The notes: generated from the sequence alone by a model not told the origin. A DNA stretch of 64,000 nt from Flavimarina sp. Hel_I_48 (GCF_000733945.1 NZ_JPOL01000002.1:1179001-1243000); one strand, 5' to 3'; counted from the first letter of the stretch, positions 27,583 through 37,539 are shown. Numbers and translations: made by a program.

Positions 27583-28635
27583 CTAATTGTAATTCATTAA
27601 AGTATCATCATAATAATCCAGGTTTTCCTGGGCCACAATATCTAGGGGAAGATATCTTTCCTTCTGAATCATCTGCTTTAGAACTAATGCTTTATAAAAA
27701 TCATCTAAAGCTATATACCCCTGTTTTTCAGGTTGTTGGCAAATAAGGCTATTAATAATACCTTTTTTAAGGTACATTCTGTTTTTCTCAATTAGATCAT
27801 AACCTACCAGCCTTATATCTAATTTCAGGTCTTTAAGTACTTCAGCCACATAATGCACTTTAGAGCTGGGAACAAATATACCGTCTGTGCCCTGCAGCTT
27901 ACAGGCTTCTACTAATATTTCTTTCCAGTCCTTATTACGCTGATGAATGTCAAATTCACGCAAACTGATTTTATTTAAAACATCACTACCAAGAAAGTAA
28001 TCTTTAAATCCCTCAATTCTTTTTTGAAGGGTTTTATTATGATTTTCATTATTTTTTAAAGATATGATAGAAATTGCACCACTTCCCATTATTTCGAGTT
28101 TGAGTAATTTTGCTGCAAGTTTTCCGCTCTGGTAAGCATCCTGCCCTATAAATGAAAGCGCCCCGCTGTTTGCAATGTTAGAGTCTATAAGTGTAAACGG
28201 GATTTTTAAATCTTTTAATTTCAGGGTGAATTTAACCGCTTCAAAATTGATCACCGGCGCCAGTATGACCCCATCTGGCCTCAACTCCAACACCTTGCTG
28301 GCCTGATCAATAAATGATTCCGGGGAATTCTGGTCAAATTCAAAAATTTTTACCTGCATGCCAAATTGCTGCAGATCCTCTGTTCCTTTTCTTATACCCT
28401 GCTGGGGTATTTCCCAATACTCCCCCGGTTCAAAAGCGGGAACAAGCGCAGCAATAGTAAATGATTTATTCAGTACAAGTCCGCGTGCATAAATATTGGG
28501 GCGGTAATTAACCCGTTCCAGAATTTCTAGAACTCTCTTTTTAGTGTTGGGTGCAACCTTTCCGCGATTATGAATAACCCGGTCTACCGTACCTAAGGAT
28601 ACATTAGCGAGTTTTGCTATTTCTTTTGTCGTCAT
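27583..28635 (-). CDS. LacI/GalR-family regulator of the SusCD keto-sugar locus
   Basis: The 350-residue repressor is complete. Its N-terminal helix-turn-helix and hinge helix (TTKEIAKLANVSLGTVDRVIHNRGKV...NYRPNIYARGL, residues 1-54) are followed by a periplasmic-binding-like sensor domain with TIAALVPAFEPGEYW and GVILAPVINFEA. The LGTVDRVIH recognition helix resembles LacI regulators with ribose- or inositol-type ligand domains. It lies directly upstream of susC in the same direction, with two matching operator sequences in the 190-bp spacer. It is therefore the likely regulator of the locus, and the inducer is probably an imported product of it (inference). Confidence 0.9.
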   Translation of the reverse strand: MTTKEIAKLANVSLGTVDRVIHNRGKVAPNTKKRVLEILERVNYRPNIYARGLVLNKSFTIAALVPAFEPGEYWEIPQQGIRKGTEDLQQFGMQVKIFEFDQNSPESFIDQASKVLELRPDGVILAPVINFEAVKFTLKLKDLKIPFTLIDSNIANSGALSFIGQDAYQSGKLAAKLLKLEIMGSGAISIISLKNNENHNKTLQKRIEGFKDYFLGSDVLNKISLREFDIHQRNKDWKEILVEACKLQGTDGIFVPSSKVHYVAEVLKDLKLDIRLVGYDLIEKNRMYLKKGIINSLICQQPEKQGYIALDDFYKALVLKQMIQKERYLPLDIVAQENLDYYDDTLMNYN

Positions 28636-28903
28636 GGGGCAAATTTTTCTTTACAAAATCGAAAATACAAAAAACCTTCGGTAAAAGCCCCAATTGGCAT
28701 AAAGCGCAGAACAATCTCCTTTAAGATTTTGTAACAATCCTGTATCTATTTTTGTTAGTATATTGCGCATTGATTTAATAGTGAAAAGTCAGATTTCCGT
28801 TTTTAAAATTCTCCAAATAACCTCTCCAATGAACGGAAAATTTATTTATAAAAAATAGCATAAGTTATTAGGTCTTTTAACAACGTAAACTAAGTATGGT
28901 ACT

Positions 28904-29818
28904 TTACTCCCTGACCAGGGGTAATGTACTACATCGCAATAAGCCTTCTTGTTTTGATATCTCTGCATAAGAAACCTCTTCCACTTTAATACCCTGAGTG
29001 CGCAGCCATGTATTTAACCGAGTAAATCTTTTTTCTGAAATAACCACTTCCGGAGATATAGAAAATACATTTGAGTTCATATGATACATTTCTTCCGCAG
29101 TAATTTCAAAAATATTTTCAGGCCCGAAAAAATTTACCAGCCACTCGTATTCTTCAACCTCAAGAAAACCATTTTTATGCAGGATAGCTTTATCATTACC
29201 AATGGGTTGAAAACAACAATCCAAATGGAGAGCGTTCGCATACGCGTCAGTATTCGACTTTCTAAGATTAAAAGAAACGACTTTCTTTTCAGGAAAGGCT
29301 TCTTCTAAACATTTGACAGCTTTCATGTTAGTCCGTGCGATCACATAATCTGGATAATCGGTTTCCCTATATGTTCCCACAAATAGATAATCACCGTATG
29401 GCATTACATCGCCACCCTCAATATGCGCATCTTCCGGAAACCGGATAACCTTATCAATCGCCATCTGATCTAGTACATGCTGTATCGCATCTATCTCCCG
29501 CTCACGATCTGGTAAAATATTTGCCTTTATGAAATAATCATCTATCACAAAACCTATGTCCCGGGCAAAAATCTGGTTATAAGCATGAAGCAACTTAGGT
29601 CTAAAAACCTGTATGGCATACTTGTCAAAAACTGCAGCTACAGCATCCATTTCCTGAATCATATCTTCTTCCATTGGGTATGTTCCCGCAGCTATATGCA
29701 ATCGCGATTTGGGATCGTATGCCTCTTCAAGCGGAGGAGTCCCTCCCATTTCTAATGCGGTTCCCAGCACTACAGAACGCAGTCTGGAAGTTTCATCTTT
29801 TACATTTAATTTTATCAT
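28904..29818 (-). CDS. amidinotransferase/DDAH-superfamily hydrolase
   Basis: The 304-residue protein is of the guanidino-group-modifying pentein fold. Active-site landmarks are ARDIGF (85-90), HIEGGDV (132-138), the catalytic His in ALHLDCCF (H198) and the nucleophile Cys296 in LLRCSTLP. These match dimethylarginine dimethylaminohydrolases, arginine deiminases and amidinotransferases. The short single-domain size argues against classical arginine deiminase (about 400 residues). The product could be citrulline or another ureido compound. It stands alone downstream of gltA, with 268 bp between them, and no arginine-pathway neighbours define its substrate. Confidence 0.8.
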   Translation of the reverse strand: MIKLNVKDETSRLRSVVLGTALEMGGTPPLEEAYDPKSRLHIAAGTYPMEEDMIQEMDAVAAVFDKYAIQVFRPKLLHAYNQIFARDIGFVIDDYFIKANILPDREREIDAIQHVLDQMAIDKVIRFPEDAHIEGGDVMPYGDYLFVGTYRETDYPDYVIARTNMKAVKCLEEAFPEKKVVSFNLRKSNTDAYANALHLDCCFQPIGNDKAILHKNGFLEVEEYEWLVNFFGPENIFEITAEEMYHMNSNVFSISPEVVISEKRFTRLNTWLRTQGIKVEEVSYAEISKQEGLLRCSTLPLVRE

Positions 29819-30029
29819 ATACGATTACTTGCTTTTTATCTAACTATTTGATTCTTGTGGGATTTTTATAAATTTTCAAATTAGATAACCTAACATCTCT
29901 AATTGAAGAGCCAAAGCTCATTGCATTCCGCTTTAGTCAAAGACTGATAGCGTAAAAGCCAAACCAATAAGAATCCCTTTAAATTTAAATATTTCCCCAT
30001 TACAACATAGAAAAATTTATCCTCGTCAG

Positions 30030-30066
30030 AAAAAAAACGGGCCTTCAAATAATTTGAAGGCCCGTT
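30030..30066 (-). terminator. strong intrinsic terminator after gltA
   Basis: Two 14-nt arms at 30036-30049 and 30053-30066 (CGGGCCTTC core) pair perfectly around a 3-nt loop, with a run of at least seven T following on the minus strand. It ends the gltA transcript 21 nt after the stop. Confidence 0.9.
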
Positions 30067-30086
30067 AACAATAAATTCAAATTGGT

Positions 30087-31373
30087 TTACCTCTCCTTGA
30101 TTTCTTTAAATTCACGATGTGTCTCCCCTATATATACCTGACGAGGTCTGCCTATAGGCTCTTTGCGCTGACGCATCTCGCGCCATTGTGCGATCCAACC
30201 AGGCACACGGCCCATTGCAAACATTACGGTAAACATTTCAACGGGTATACCTAATGCACGATAAATTATACCTGAGTAGAAATCAACGTTAGGATATAAC
30301 TTCCGGTCAACGAAATAACTATCTTCCAGAGCTTCTTTCTCTAAGCCTTTTGCAATATCCAGCACCTCATCCTCAACACCCATCAATTCAAGCACATCAT
30401 CTGCTGCTTTCTTGATAATCTTAGCGCGAGGGTCAAAATTCTTATAAACACGGTGACCAAAGCCCATTAAACGGAAAGGATCTTCTTTATCCTTCGCTTT
30501 GGCCATATATTTTTTAGTATCACCACCATCAGTCTTGATAGCCTCAAGCATGTCAATTACGGCTTGATTGGCACCACCATGCAAAGGCCCCCAAAGTGCA
30601 GAGATACCTGCGGAAATGGAAGCAAAAAGTCCGGCTTGTGAAGAACCCACCATTCGTACGGTAGATGTTGAACAGTTTTGCTCGTGGTCTGCATGTAAAA
30701 TAAGCAATTTATCAAGTGCTTCTATTACCTGTGGATCTACATTGTAATCTTTATTGGGACGGGAGAACATCATTTTATGAAGATTTTCCACATATCCCAG
30801 ATTGTTACTTCCATAGTCCAATGGTTGACTCATCTTGGTACGCATAGTCCATGCTACCAGAACTGGGAATTTACCCAGAAGCTTAATTATAGCATTATAC
30901 ATATCTTCTTCAGAATCCACATTTACAGCAGTAGGATTAAATGCGGTCAATGCCGAAGTGAGTGAAGAAAGAACGCCCATGGGATGTGCCGATTTTGGAA
31001 AACCTCCAAGAATCTTTTTTACGTCTTCATCTACATGGCTCTCATCTTTAATATCACTGTGGAACTTATCCAACTCATCTACTGTAGGTAGTTCTCCAAA
31101 GATTAGCAAATAAACAACTTCCAGAAAACTTGCTTTATCCGCTAAATCTTCAATAGCATAACCACGGTATCTTAAAATACCTTCTTCCCCATCCAGAAAT
31201 GTTATAGCACTTTCACAGCTCGCTGTGTTTTTAAATCCAGGATCTAAAGTCGTGACCCCTTTGGTAACACCACGCAAAGAGCCTATATCGATTGCAATTT
31301 CTTTTTCAGTTCCAGTTATTAATGGAAACTCATAATCAGCTCCATCTATCTTAAGTTTAGCATCCTCTGCCAT
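30087..31373 (-). CDS. gltA: citrate synthase
   Basis: GltA condenses acetyl-CoA and oxaloacetate to citrate, the entry to the TCA cycle. The 428-residue protein is a type II (hexameric, Gram-negative-type) citrate synthase. Catalytic regions are visible: HADHEQNCSTSTVR (first His), GPLHGGANQAV (second His) and GFGHRVYKNFDPRA, with the aspartate in the ED-containing stretch further on. N-terminal LKIDGADYEFPLITGTE is typical of the type II extension. It may be preceded by the structured RNA 31480-31668 as a leader. It is transcribed away from it and ends at the terminator 30030-30066. Confidence 0.97.
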   Translation of the reverse strand: MAEDAKLKIDGADYEFPLITGTEKEIAIDIGSLRGVTKGVTTLDPGFKNTASCESAITFLDGEEGILRYRGYAIEDLADKASFLEVVYLLIFGELPTVDELDKFHSDIKDESHVDEDVKKILGGFPKSAHPMGVLSSLTSALTAFNPTAVNVDSEEDMYNAIIKLLGKFPVLVAWTMRTKMSQPLDYGSNNLGYVENLHKMMFSRPNKDYNVDPQVIEALDKLLILHADHEQNCSTSTVRMVGSSQAGLFASISAGISALWGPLHGGANQAVIDMLEAIKTDGGDTKKYMAKAKDKEDPFRLMGFGHRVYKNFDPRAKIIKKAADDVLELMGVEDEVLDIAKGLEKEALEDSYFVDRKLYPNVDFYSGIIYRALGIPVEMFTVMFAMGRVPGWIAQWREMRQRKEPIGRPRQVYIGETHREFKEIKER

Positions 31374-31479
31374 CAGTTATTGTTTTATACTGTTTAAAAT
31401 CGTTATTGTTAAAAATACAAAAAAGCCTGCAATTTATTGACCTGACTAGGTAAAGCACAGGTTAAATAAACCTTAAAAG

Positions 31480-31668
31480 AAAAAAAGGGGCAGCGACTTA
31501 AAGTCACATGCCCCTTACCCAACTTCAAACCTAGTCTTGAATATCTTGGGGATTTTAAGAAGAACGGATTTTACTCTCTTTCGATTTCAAATCCATTCTT
31601 TCACCCAACTTAAAATTTTCAAAATTTTCGATAAAGCTGGGTGCTTTAATATCCTTGACTAGATTACA
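31480..31668 (-). ncRNA. candidate structured RNA of about 190 nt with its own terminator
   Basis: This lies in the 574-bp eno-gltA spacer. Minus strand, 5' to 3': P1 left arm (31665-31648), P2 hairpin (31643-31634 with 31611-31602, 10 bp), P3 hairpin (31600-31589 with 31571-31560, 12 bp), P1 right arm (31545-31528), then a terminator. P1 is 9 bp, an AA/AA internal loop, then 7 bp. The terminator stem (31516-31485) has 14 bp with one bulge, followed by at least six T. A promoter-like TAGTTTAG (31680-31673) fits a start near 31668. The P2 3' strand AAGUUGGGU is repeated next to the terminator (31525-31517), so two folds are possible. It is either a free small RNA or a gltA leader/attenuator. 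I cannot assign it to a known family. Confidence 0.6.
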
Positions 31669-31672
31669 GATG

Positions 31673-31700
31673 CTAAACTAAAAAAAATCTTACAAAACAA
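31673..31700 (-). promoter_or_regulatory. predicted promoter of the structured RNA
   Basis: The -7-like TAGTTTAG (31680-31673) matches TAnnTTTG at five of six fixed positions, with a TTG about 17 nt upstream, slightly short of the usual 19. An 11-bp inverted repeat (AATCTTACAAA, 31686-31696 with 31721-31731) overlaps the upstream box and may be a regulator site. Confidence 0.4.
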
Positions 31701-31905
31701 AAAATAATTTTTTATTTTTATTTGTAAGATTAATACTACCTTCGTTTAAGTATTTGATTTTAAATTTATTAAATCTAAGATTTTAATAAAAATGAACCTA
31801 GATTTTTTAAATAAGTTTCGAAATAAGAGATTTTATATAGATTACACACGTCAAAATGCAATAAAAACCCTACCAAATATAAATTTTACAATCATTAGAA
31901 CATAG

Positions 31906-31930
31906 AAAAACACCCGTACAGGGTGTTTTT
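31906..31930 (-). terminator. terminator after eno, bidirectional form
   Basis: AAAAACACCC and GGGTGTTTTT form a 10-bp stem with a 5-nt loop. The T-run is present on both strands. It lies 18 nt past the eno stop on the minus strand. Confidence 0.8.
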
Positions 31931-31947
31931 TAGCGTTAAAATGCTAT

Positions 31948-33249
<1,302 letters not shown>

Positions 33250-33399
33250 TTAGATTAATTTTATAATATTAACAATATAAGGATTATGGTCGAGTTTTGC
33301 CCATATAGTAGGCGCTTTAAACAATATTTAATACAGGCTTAAACTTGAATTTATATTATACTTTGAATACCAAAAACCAAGGTTTAAGACTGTATACGA

Positions 33400-34521
33400 T
33401 TAAGCCCCAATTTTTCCTTCAGGTCTCATTCTTTTAATAAATTCATCAAAAAGATAGGTAGCGTCATTAGGCCCGGGACCTGCTTCTGGATGATATTGAA
33501 CTGAGAAACAATTTTTATCTTTCATTTCCAGACCCATTACGGTCTTATCATTGAGATGAAAATGTGTCACGGAAATATCTTTATTAGTTATCGCCTGATC
33601 ATAGTCTACTGAAAAACCATGGTTTTGTGAAGTTATTTCACCTTTGCCGGTAACTTTATTGATTACGGGATGGTTGATTCCCCTGTGGCCATGGTGCATT
33701 TTGAATGTACCTATGCCATTAGCCAAAGCAATGATCTGATGACCGAGACATATTCCAAATAGCGGCAGGTTTTCATTGATTATTTCTTTGGCCACTTCAA
33801 TTACCCCATGCAAAGGTTCCGGATCTCCGGGACCATTGGAGAGAAAAAAGCCATCAGGCTCAAATTCCTTCATTACCTCTAATGAAGTATCGTAGGGAAA
33901 TACCTTGACATACATATCCCGCTTGGCCATATTTCTTAGGATGTTCTTCTTAATCCCCAGGTCTAGTGCCGCAACCTTAATGGGTGCATTTTCATCTCCA
34001 AAGGTATAGGCTTCTTTAGTAGAGACTTTACTTGCAAGTTCAAGTCCGTTCATATTTGGAACGGCTTCCAGCTGCTTCTGTAAATCAGGGATATTATCAA
34101 CATCTGTTGAGATAATCGCATTCATTGCACCCTGATCACGTATATAGGCCACGAGTGCACGCGTATCAACATCTGAAATTGCGAAGAGGTTGTTGTTTTT
34201 AAGGAAAGCTTCCAGGGATTCATCCACACGCGTTCGTGAGTATGTGTAGCTGAAATTTTTACAGATAAGCCCTGATATTTTAACGGTATCAGATTCTGTT
34301 TCCCCATTATTTCCACCATAATTACCTATATGGGCATTAGTGGTAACCATAAGCTGACCGTAGTACGACGGGTCTGTAAATATTTCCTGATAACCGGTCA
34401 TTCCCGTGTTAAAACATACTTCTCCTATTGCTGTACCTTCCTGATCACCCACGGCTTTTCCATAAAATATGGTGCCGTCAGCCAATAAAATAAGTGCTTT
34501 TCTTTTGGTTTGATATTTCAT
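33400..34521 (-). CDS. carA: carbamoyl-phosphate synthase small subunit
   Basis: CarA is the glutaminase subunit that supplies ammonia to CarB for carbamoyl phosphate, used in pyrimidine and arginine synthesis. The 373-residue protein has the N-terminal small-chain domain (KALILLADGTIFYGKAVGD; GEVCFNTGMTGYQEI) and a C-terminal class I glutamine amidotransferase domain with the nucleophile elbow GICLGHQ near residue 255 and the catalytic His in QYHPEAGPGP. carB is not in the window. It sits 150 nt after rplQ, separated by a terminator, a gene order common in flavobacteria. Confidence 0.97.
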   Translation of the reverse strand: MKYQTKRKALILLADGTIFYGKAVGDQEGTAIGEVCFNTGMTGYQEIFTDPSYYGQLMVTTNAHIGNYGGNNGETESDTVKISGLICKNFSYTYSRTRVDESLEAFLKNNNLFAISDVDTRALVAYIRDQGAMNAIISTDVDNIPDLQKQLEAVPNMNGLELASKVSTKEAYTFGDENAPIKVAALDLGIKKNILRNMAKRDMYVKVFPYDTSLEVMKEFEPDGFFLSNGPGDPEPLHGVIEVAKEIINENLPLFGICLGHQIIALANGIGTFKMHHGHRGINHPVINKVTGKGEITSQNHGFSVDYDQAITNKDISVTHFHLNDKTVMGLEMKDKNCFSVQYHPEAGPGPNDATYLFDEFIKRMRPEGKIGA

Positions 34522-34615
34522 AATAAGCTTTTTCTTTTCCGTTGGAGTTATAAAAAACTGTTTAATTGGGTAAAAAAACCTCTTTTAACAGCTAAAATTT
34601 GACAAAAATAATCAT

Positions 34616-34650
34616 AAAAAAAGGGATAAACCCAGTGGGTTATCCCTTTT
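34616..34650 (-). terminator. terminator of the ribosomal super-operon
   Basis: AAAAGGGATAAACCC (34619-34633) and GGGTTATCCCTTTT (34637-34650) pair with a single bulged base and a 3-nt loop, followed by T-rich sequence on the minus strand. It lies 22 nt after rplQ. Confidence 0.88.
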
Positions 34651-34671
34651 CTAAATTATTAGAATTGAATT

Positions 34672-35244
34672 TTATTCTTTTGAATCATTCTCTTCTTTTC
34701 CTTCAGATTTATCTTCCTTTTTTTCTTCCGCTTTAGCTCCCTCTTTAGGTGCTTCAGCTTTAGTTTTTGTATCTTCAGAAGTTACTGTTTTCGTATCCTG
34801 TGCATTTTCTTCTTCACTAGTTCCGGTTTTCTTACCAGCTCTACGTGTAGACTTCTTTTTGGCACTCTTCGCAGTATTGTAAACTTCATTATAGTCTACT
34901 AGCTCGATCATAGCCATATCTGCATTATCACCTAGACGGCTGCCTAATTTGATGATACGCGTATAACCACCGGGACGATCCCCTACTTTAACAGCAACAT
35001 CTCTAAAAAGCTCGGTTACCGCTTCTTTTTGACGCAATTTACTCATAACAAGACGACGGTTATGTGTTGTATCTTCCTTAGATTTTGTGATCACAGGTTC
35101 AACGAAAACACGCAGCGCTTTAGCCTTCGCTATGGTGGTATTGATTCGTTTATGCTCAATTAGGGAACAAGCCATATTGGCAAGCATAGACTTTCTATGT
35201 GCAGTCTTTCTTCCTAAATGATTAAATTTCTTACGATGTCTCAT
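34672..35244 (-). CDS. rplQ: 50S ribosomal protein L17 with long C-terminal tail
   Basis: L17 binds 23S rRNA domain III near the exit tunnel. Residues 1 to about 125 are the conserved core ([21 protein letters not shown] through [13 protein letters not shown]). The remaining 65 residues are a low-complexity tail rich in Lys, Glu, Thr and Ala ([17 protein letters not shown] and [15 protein letters not shown]), giving 190 residues against about 120-130 for the E. coli protein. Such tails are usual in Bacteroidota. The gene is the last of the super-operon and is preceded by a hairpin at 35262-35300. Confidence 0.96.
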   Translation of the reverse strand: MRHRKKFNHLGRKTAHRKSMLANMACSLIEHKRINTTIAKAKALRVFVEPVITKSKEDTTHNRRLVMSKLRQKEAVTELFRDVAVKVGDRPGGYTRIIKLGSRLGDNADMAMIELVDYNEVYNTAKSAKKKSTRRAGKKTGTSEEENAQDTKTVTSEDTKTKAEAPKEGAKAEEKKEDKSEGKEENDSKE

Positions 35245-35261
35245 GAAATTTTATTTTAGCG

Positions 35262-35300
35262 GTCATCTTGCTCAACCCGTTCTGAGGAGCAAAATATGAC
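35262..35300 (-). promoter_or_regulatory. hairpin between rpoA and rplQ
   Basis: On the minus strand GTCAT/ATGAC (5 bp) and TTGCTC/GAGCAA (6 bp) stack with a small 3x1 internal loop and a loop of about 13 nt. There is no T-run, so it is not a terminator. It covers most of the 63-nt spacer and may modulate rplQ translation or mRNA processing. Confidence 0.4.
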
Positions 35301-35307
35301 AGCGTTA

Positions 35308-36300
35308 CTAGTCTTTATCTAATTTATATTTTGTTAGGTCCATTCCGAAGTTAAGGCCCTTAACATTTACAAGCTCTTCAAGCTCAGTCAATGATTTTTT
35401 ACCGAAATTTCTAAATTTCATCAAATCATTCTTATTATAGGAAACAAGGTCACCCAACGTTTCGACTTCAGCAGCTTTAAGACAATTCAATGCACGTACG
35501 GAAAGATCCATATCTACAAGTTTTGTTTTCAAAAGCTGGCGCATATGTAAGGATTCCTCATCATAGGTCTCCGTCTGTGCGATCTCATCAGCCTCAAGGG
35601 TAATGCGCTCGTCAGAAAAGAGCATGAAATGGTGAATCAGGGTTTTTGCAGCTTCGGTCAATGCATCTTTGGGATGAATAGAACCATCAGTCATGATTTC
35701 AAAAACCAGCTTTTCATAATCTGTCTTTTGCTCAACACGATAATTTTCTATACTGTACTTCACATTTTTAATGGGAGTATAGATAGAATCTGTGAAAATG
35801 GTACCAATAGGTGCATTCTGCTTTTTATTATCTTCGGCAGGAACATAACCACGGCCCTTTTCAATAGTGATCTCCATATTGAAGTTCACACTTTTTTCCA
35901 TATTGGCAAGAACAAGATCAGGATTTAAAACCTGAAAGCCTGAAATAAATTTCTGAAAATCGCCAGCAACTAATTGTTCCTTGTCAGTTAATGAAACGGT
36001 AACGGTTTCATTATCAATTTCATCAATTTGTCTCTTGAATCGTACTTGTTTAAGGTTGAGGATAATTTCGGTAACATCTTCAACAACTCCTGCAATGGTT
36101 GAAAACTCGTGGTCTACCCCTTCAATACGTATAGAAGTGATAGCAAAACCTTCAAGGGAAGAAAGAAGCACCCTACGTAGCGCATTGCCCACGGTCAATC
36201 CGTAGCCAGGCTCCAAAGGTCTGAATTCAAACTTACCTTCAAAGTCAGTAGAATCAATCATTATGACTTTATCGGGCTTCTGGAAATTAAGTAATGCCAT
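35308..36300 (-). CDS. rpoA: RNA polymerase alpha subunit
   Basis: RpoA dimerises to nucleate RNA polymerase and contacts upstream promoter DNA and activators. The 330-residue protein has the N-terminal assembly domain ([28 protein letters not shown]) and, after a linker near residue 235, the C-terminal domain with helix-hairpin-helix [36 protein letters not shown]. It lies 26 nt after rpsD, as in alpha operons generally. Confidence 0.98.
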   Translation of the reverse strand: MALLNFQKPDKVIMIDSTDFEGKFEFRPLEPGYGLTVGNALRRVLLSSLEGFAITSIRIEGVDHEFSTIAGVVEDVTEIILNLKQVRFKRQIDEIDNETVTVSLTDKEQLVAGDFQKFISGFQVLNPDLVLANMEKSVNFNMEITIEKGRGYVPAEDNKKQNAPIGTIFTDSIYTPIKNVKYSIENYRVEQKTDYEKLVFEIMTDGSIHPKDALTEAAKTLIHHFMLFSDERITLEADEIAQTETYDEESLHMRQLLKTKLVDMDLSVRALNCLKAAEVETLGDLVSYNKNDLMKFRNFGKKSLTELEELVNVKGLNFGMDLTKYKLDKD

Positions 36301-36326
36301 ATTTAGTTTTCTAAGAGTTGTTATTA

Positions 36327-36932
36327 TTATTTAGAGTACAATTCAACGATGAATTGCTCATTGATGTTCTCAGGAATTTGAATCCTTGTAGGAACAGCAA
36401 CAAAAGTGCCTTCCCTGCTATCGTTATTCCACGTGATCCACTCATAAACGTGATTAGCATTCGCTAAAGCGTTCTGAATAGCATCAAGAGATTTCGATTT
36501 TTGGCGCACGGCGATTTTATCACCAGGCTGCACATTATAGGAAGGAATATTAACAAGCTCTCCATTAACAGTGATATGTCTGTGACCTACCAGTTGACGT
36601 GCAGATCGTCTAGAAGGGGCAATGCCCATTCTGAAAACCACGTTATCTAAACGAGATTCACATAGTTGTAAAAGAACTTCACCGGTGATCCCAGTGGATC
36701 GTGTAGCCTTTTCAAACATATTACGGAATTGACGCTCTAATACACCATAGGTATATTTTGCTTTTTGTTTTTCCTGCAACTGGATAGCGTACTCTGACTT
36801 TTTGCCACGACGTCTAGTATTTCCATGTTGTCCTGGAGGATAATTTCTTTTTTCAAAAGATTTATCATCTCCAAATATCGCCTCACCAAATTTACGGGCG
36901 ATTTTTGTCTTGGGACCGGTATATCTTGCCAT
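36327..36932 (-). CDS. rpsD: 30S ribosomal protein S4
   Basis: S4 is a primary 16S rRNA binder that starts 5'-domain assembly. The 201-residue form has the S4 RNA-binding motif ([34 protein letters not shown] near 90-123). The zinc-finger cysteines found in the N-terminus of some homologues are absent ([20 protein letters not shown]). In many bacteria S4 represses its own operon through an mRNA leader. Here a structured 165-nt spacer precedes the gene. Confidence 0.97.
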   Translation of the reverse strand: MARYTGPKTKIARKFGEAIFGDDKSFEKRNYPPGQHGNTRRRGKKSEYAIQLQEKQKAKYTYGVLERQFRNMFEKATRSTGITGEVLLQLCESRLDNVVFRMGIAPSRRSARQLVGHRHITVNGELVNIPSYNVQPGDKIAVRQKSKSLDAIQNALANANHVYEWITWNNDSREGTFVAVPTRIQIPENINEQFIVELYSK

Positions 36933-36988
36933 TCTTAGTTGTTATTAGTGGGGTGGTTAAGGAATTAAGGTCTAGTCCTTCGCAAAAC

Positions 36989-37091
36989 CAATAGCTCCCC
37001 TATTGATATATAATTAAAATTTACGTTAATAGCCCGGCCCTAGAATATAGGACCGGGTATAATTTGTAGGATTATACCAGCGAAAAATCGC
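36989..37091 (-). promoter_or_regulatory. structured leader in the rpsK-rpsD spacer
   Basis: The 165-nt spacer is far longer than most others in this operon and folds on the minus strand into four hairpins. These are GCGA/TCGC (37080-37091), GGTATAAT/ATTATACC (8 bp, 37056-37078), CCCGG/CCGGG with an inner 4-bp extension (37033-37057, sharing two bases with the previous one) and CAATAG/CTATTG (6 bp, 36989-37005). None has a T-run. By position it could be an S4-binding autoregulatory site (inference). Confidence 0.5.
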
Positions 37092-37097
37092 AAAGTA

Positions 37098-37529
37098 TTA
37101 TACGCGACGTCTTTTAGGTGCGCGACATCCATTGTGAGGTAAAGGAGTAACGTCTATGATTTCTGAAACCTCAATACCACTATTGTGGATAGAACGTATA
37201 GCAGACTCACGACCATTTCCAGGTCCTTTTACATAAACCTTTACTTTGCGAAGACCAGCATCATGTGCAACTTTACTTGCATCTTCTGAAGCTAATTGTG
37301 CTGCATAAGGTGTATTTTTCTTAGAACCTCTAAAACCCATTTTTCCAGCTGAAGACCATGAGATTACATCACCCTTCTTGTTCGTTAAAGAAACTAATAT
37401 ATTGTTGAAAGAAGCTGAAATGTGTGCTTCTCCCACAGATTCAACAACAACTTTACGTTTTTTGGTACCCTTATTACTTTTAGAGCCTTTCGCTCCTTTA
37501 GCAGCACCTTTTGTATTTTGCTTTGCCAT
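37098..37529 (-). CDS. rpsK: 30S ribosomal protein S11
   Basis: S11 is in the platform of the small subunit and helps form the Shine-Dalgarno helix site. The 143-residue protein has a Lys/Gly/Ala-rich N-terminal extension of about 20 residues ([20 protein letters not shown]) before the core ([22 protein letters not shown]). It ends in the conserved [17 protein letters not shown]. It starts 10 nt after rpsM. The extension is typical of flavobacterial S11. Confidence 0.97.
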   Translation of the reverse strand: MAKQNTKGAAKGAKGSKSNKGTKKRKVVVESVGEAHISASFNNILVSLTNKKGDVISWSSAGKMGFRGSKKNTPYAAQLASEDASKVAHDAGLRKVKVYVKGPGNGRESAIRSIHNSGIEVSEIIDVTPLPHNGCRAPKRRRV

Positions 37530-37539
37530 TGGTTACTTA

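Noticed and set aside
29819..30029. Possible small gene between gltA and the DDAH-like gene.
   Set aside because: No frame of convincing length or composition; only the gltA terminator is supported.
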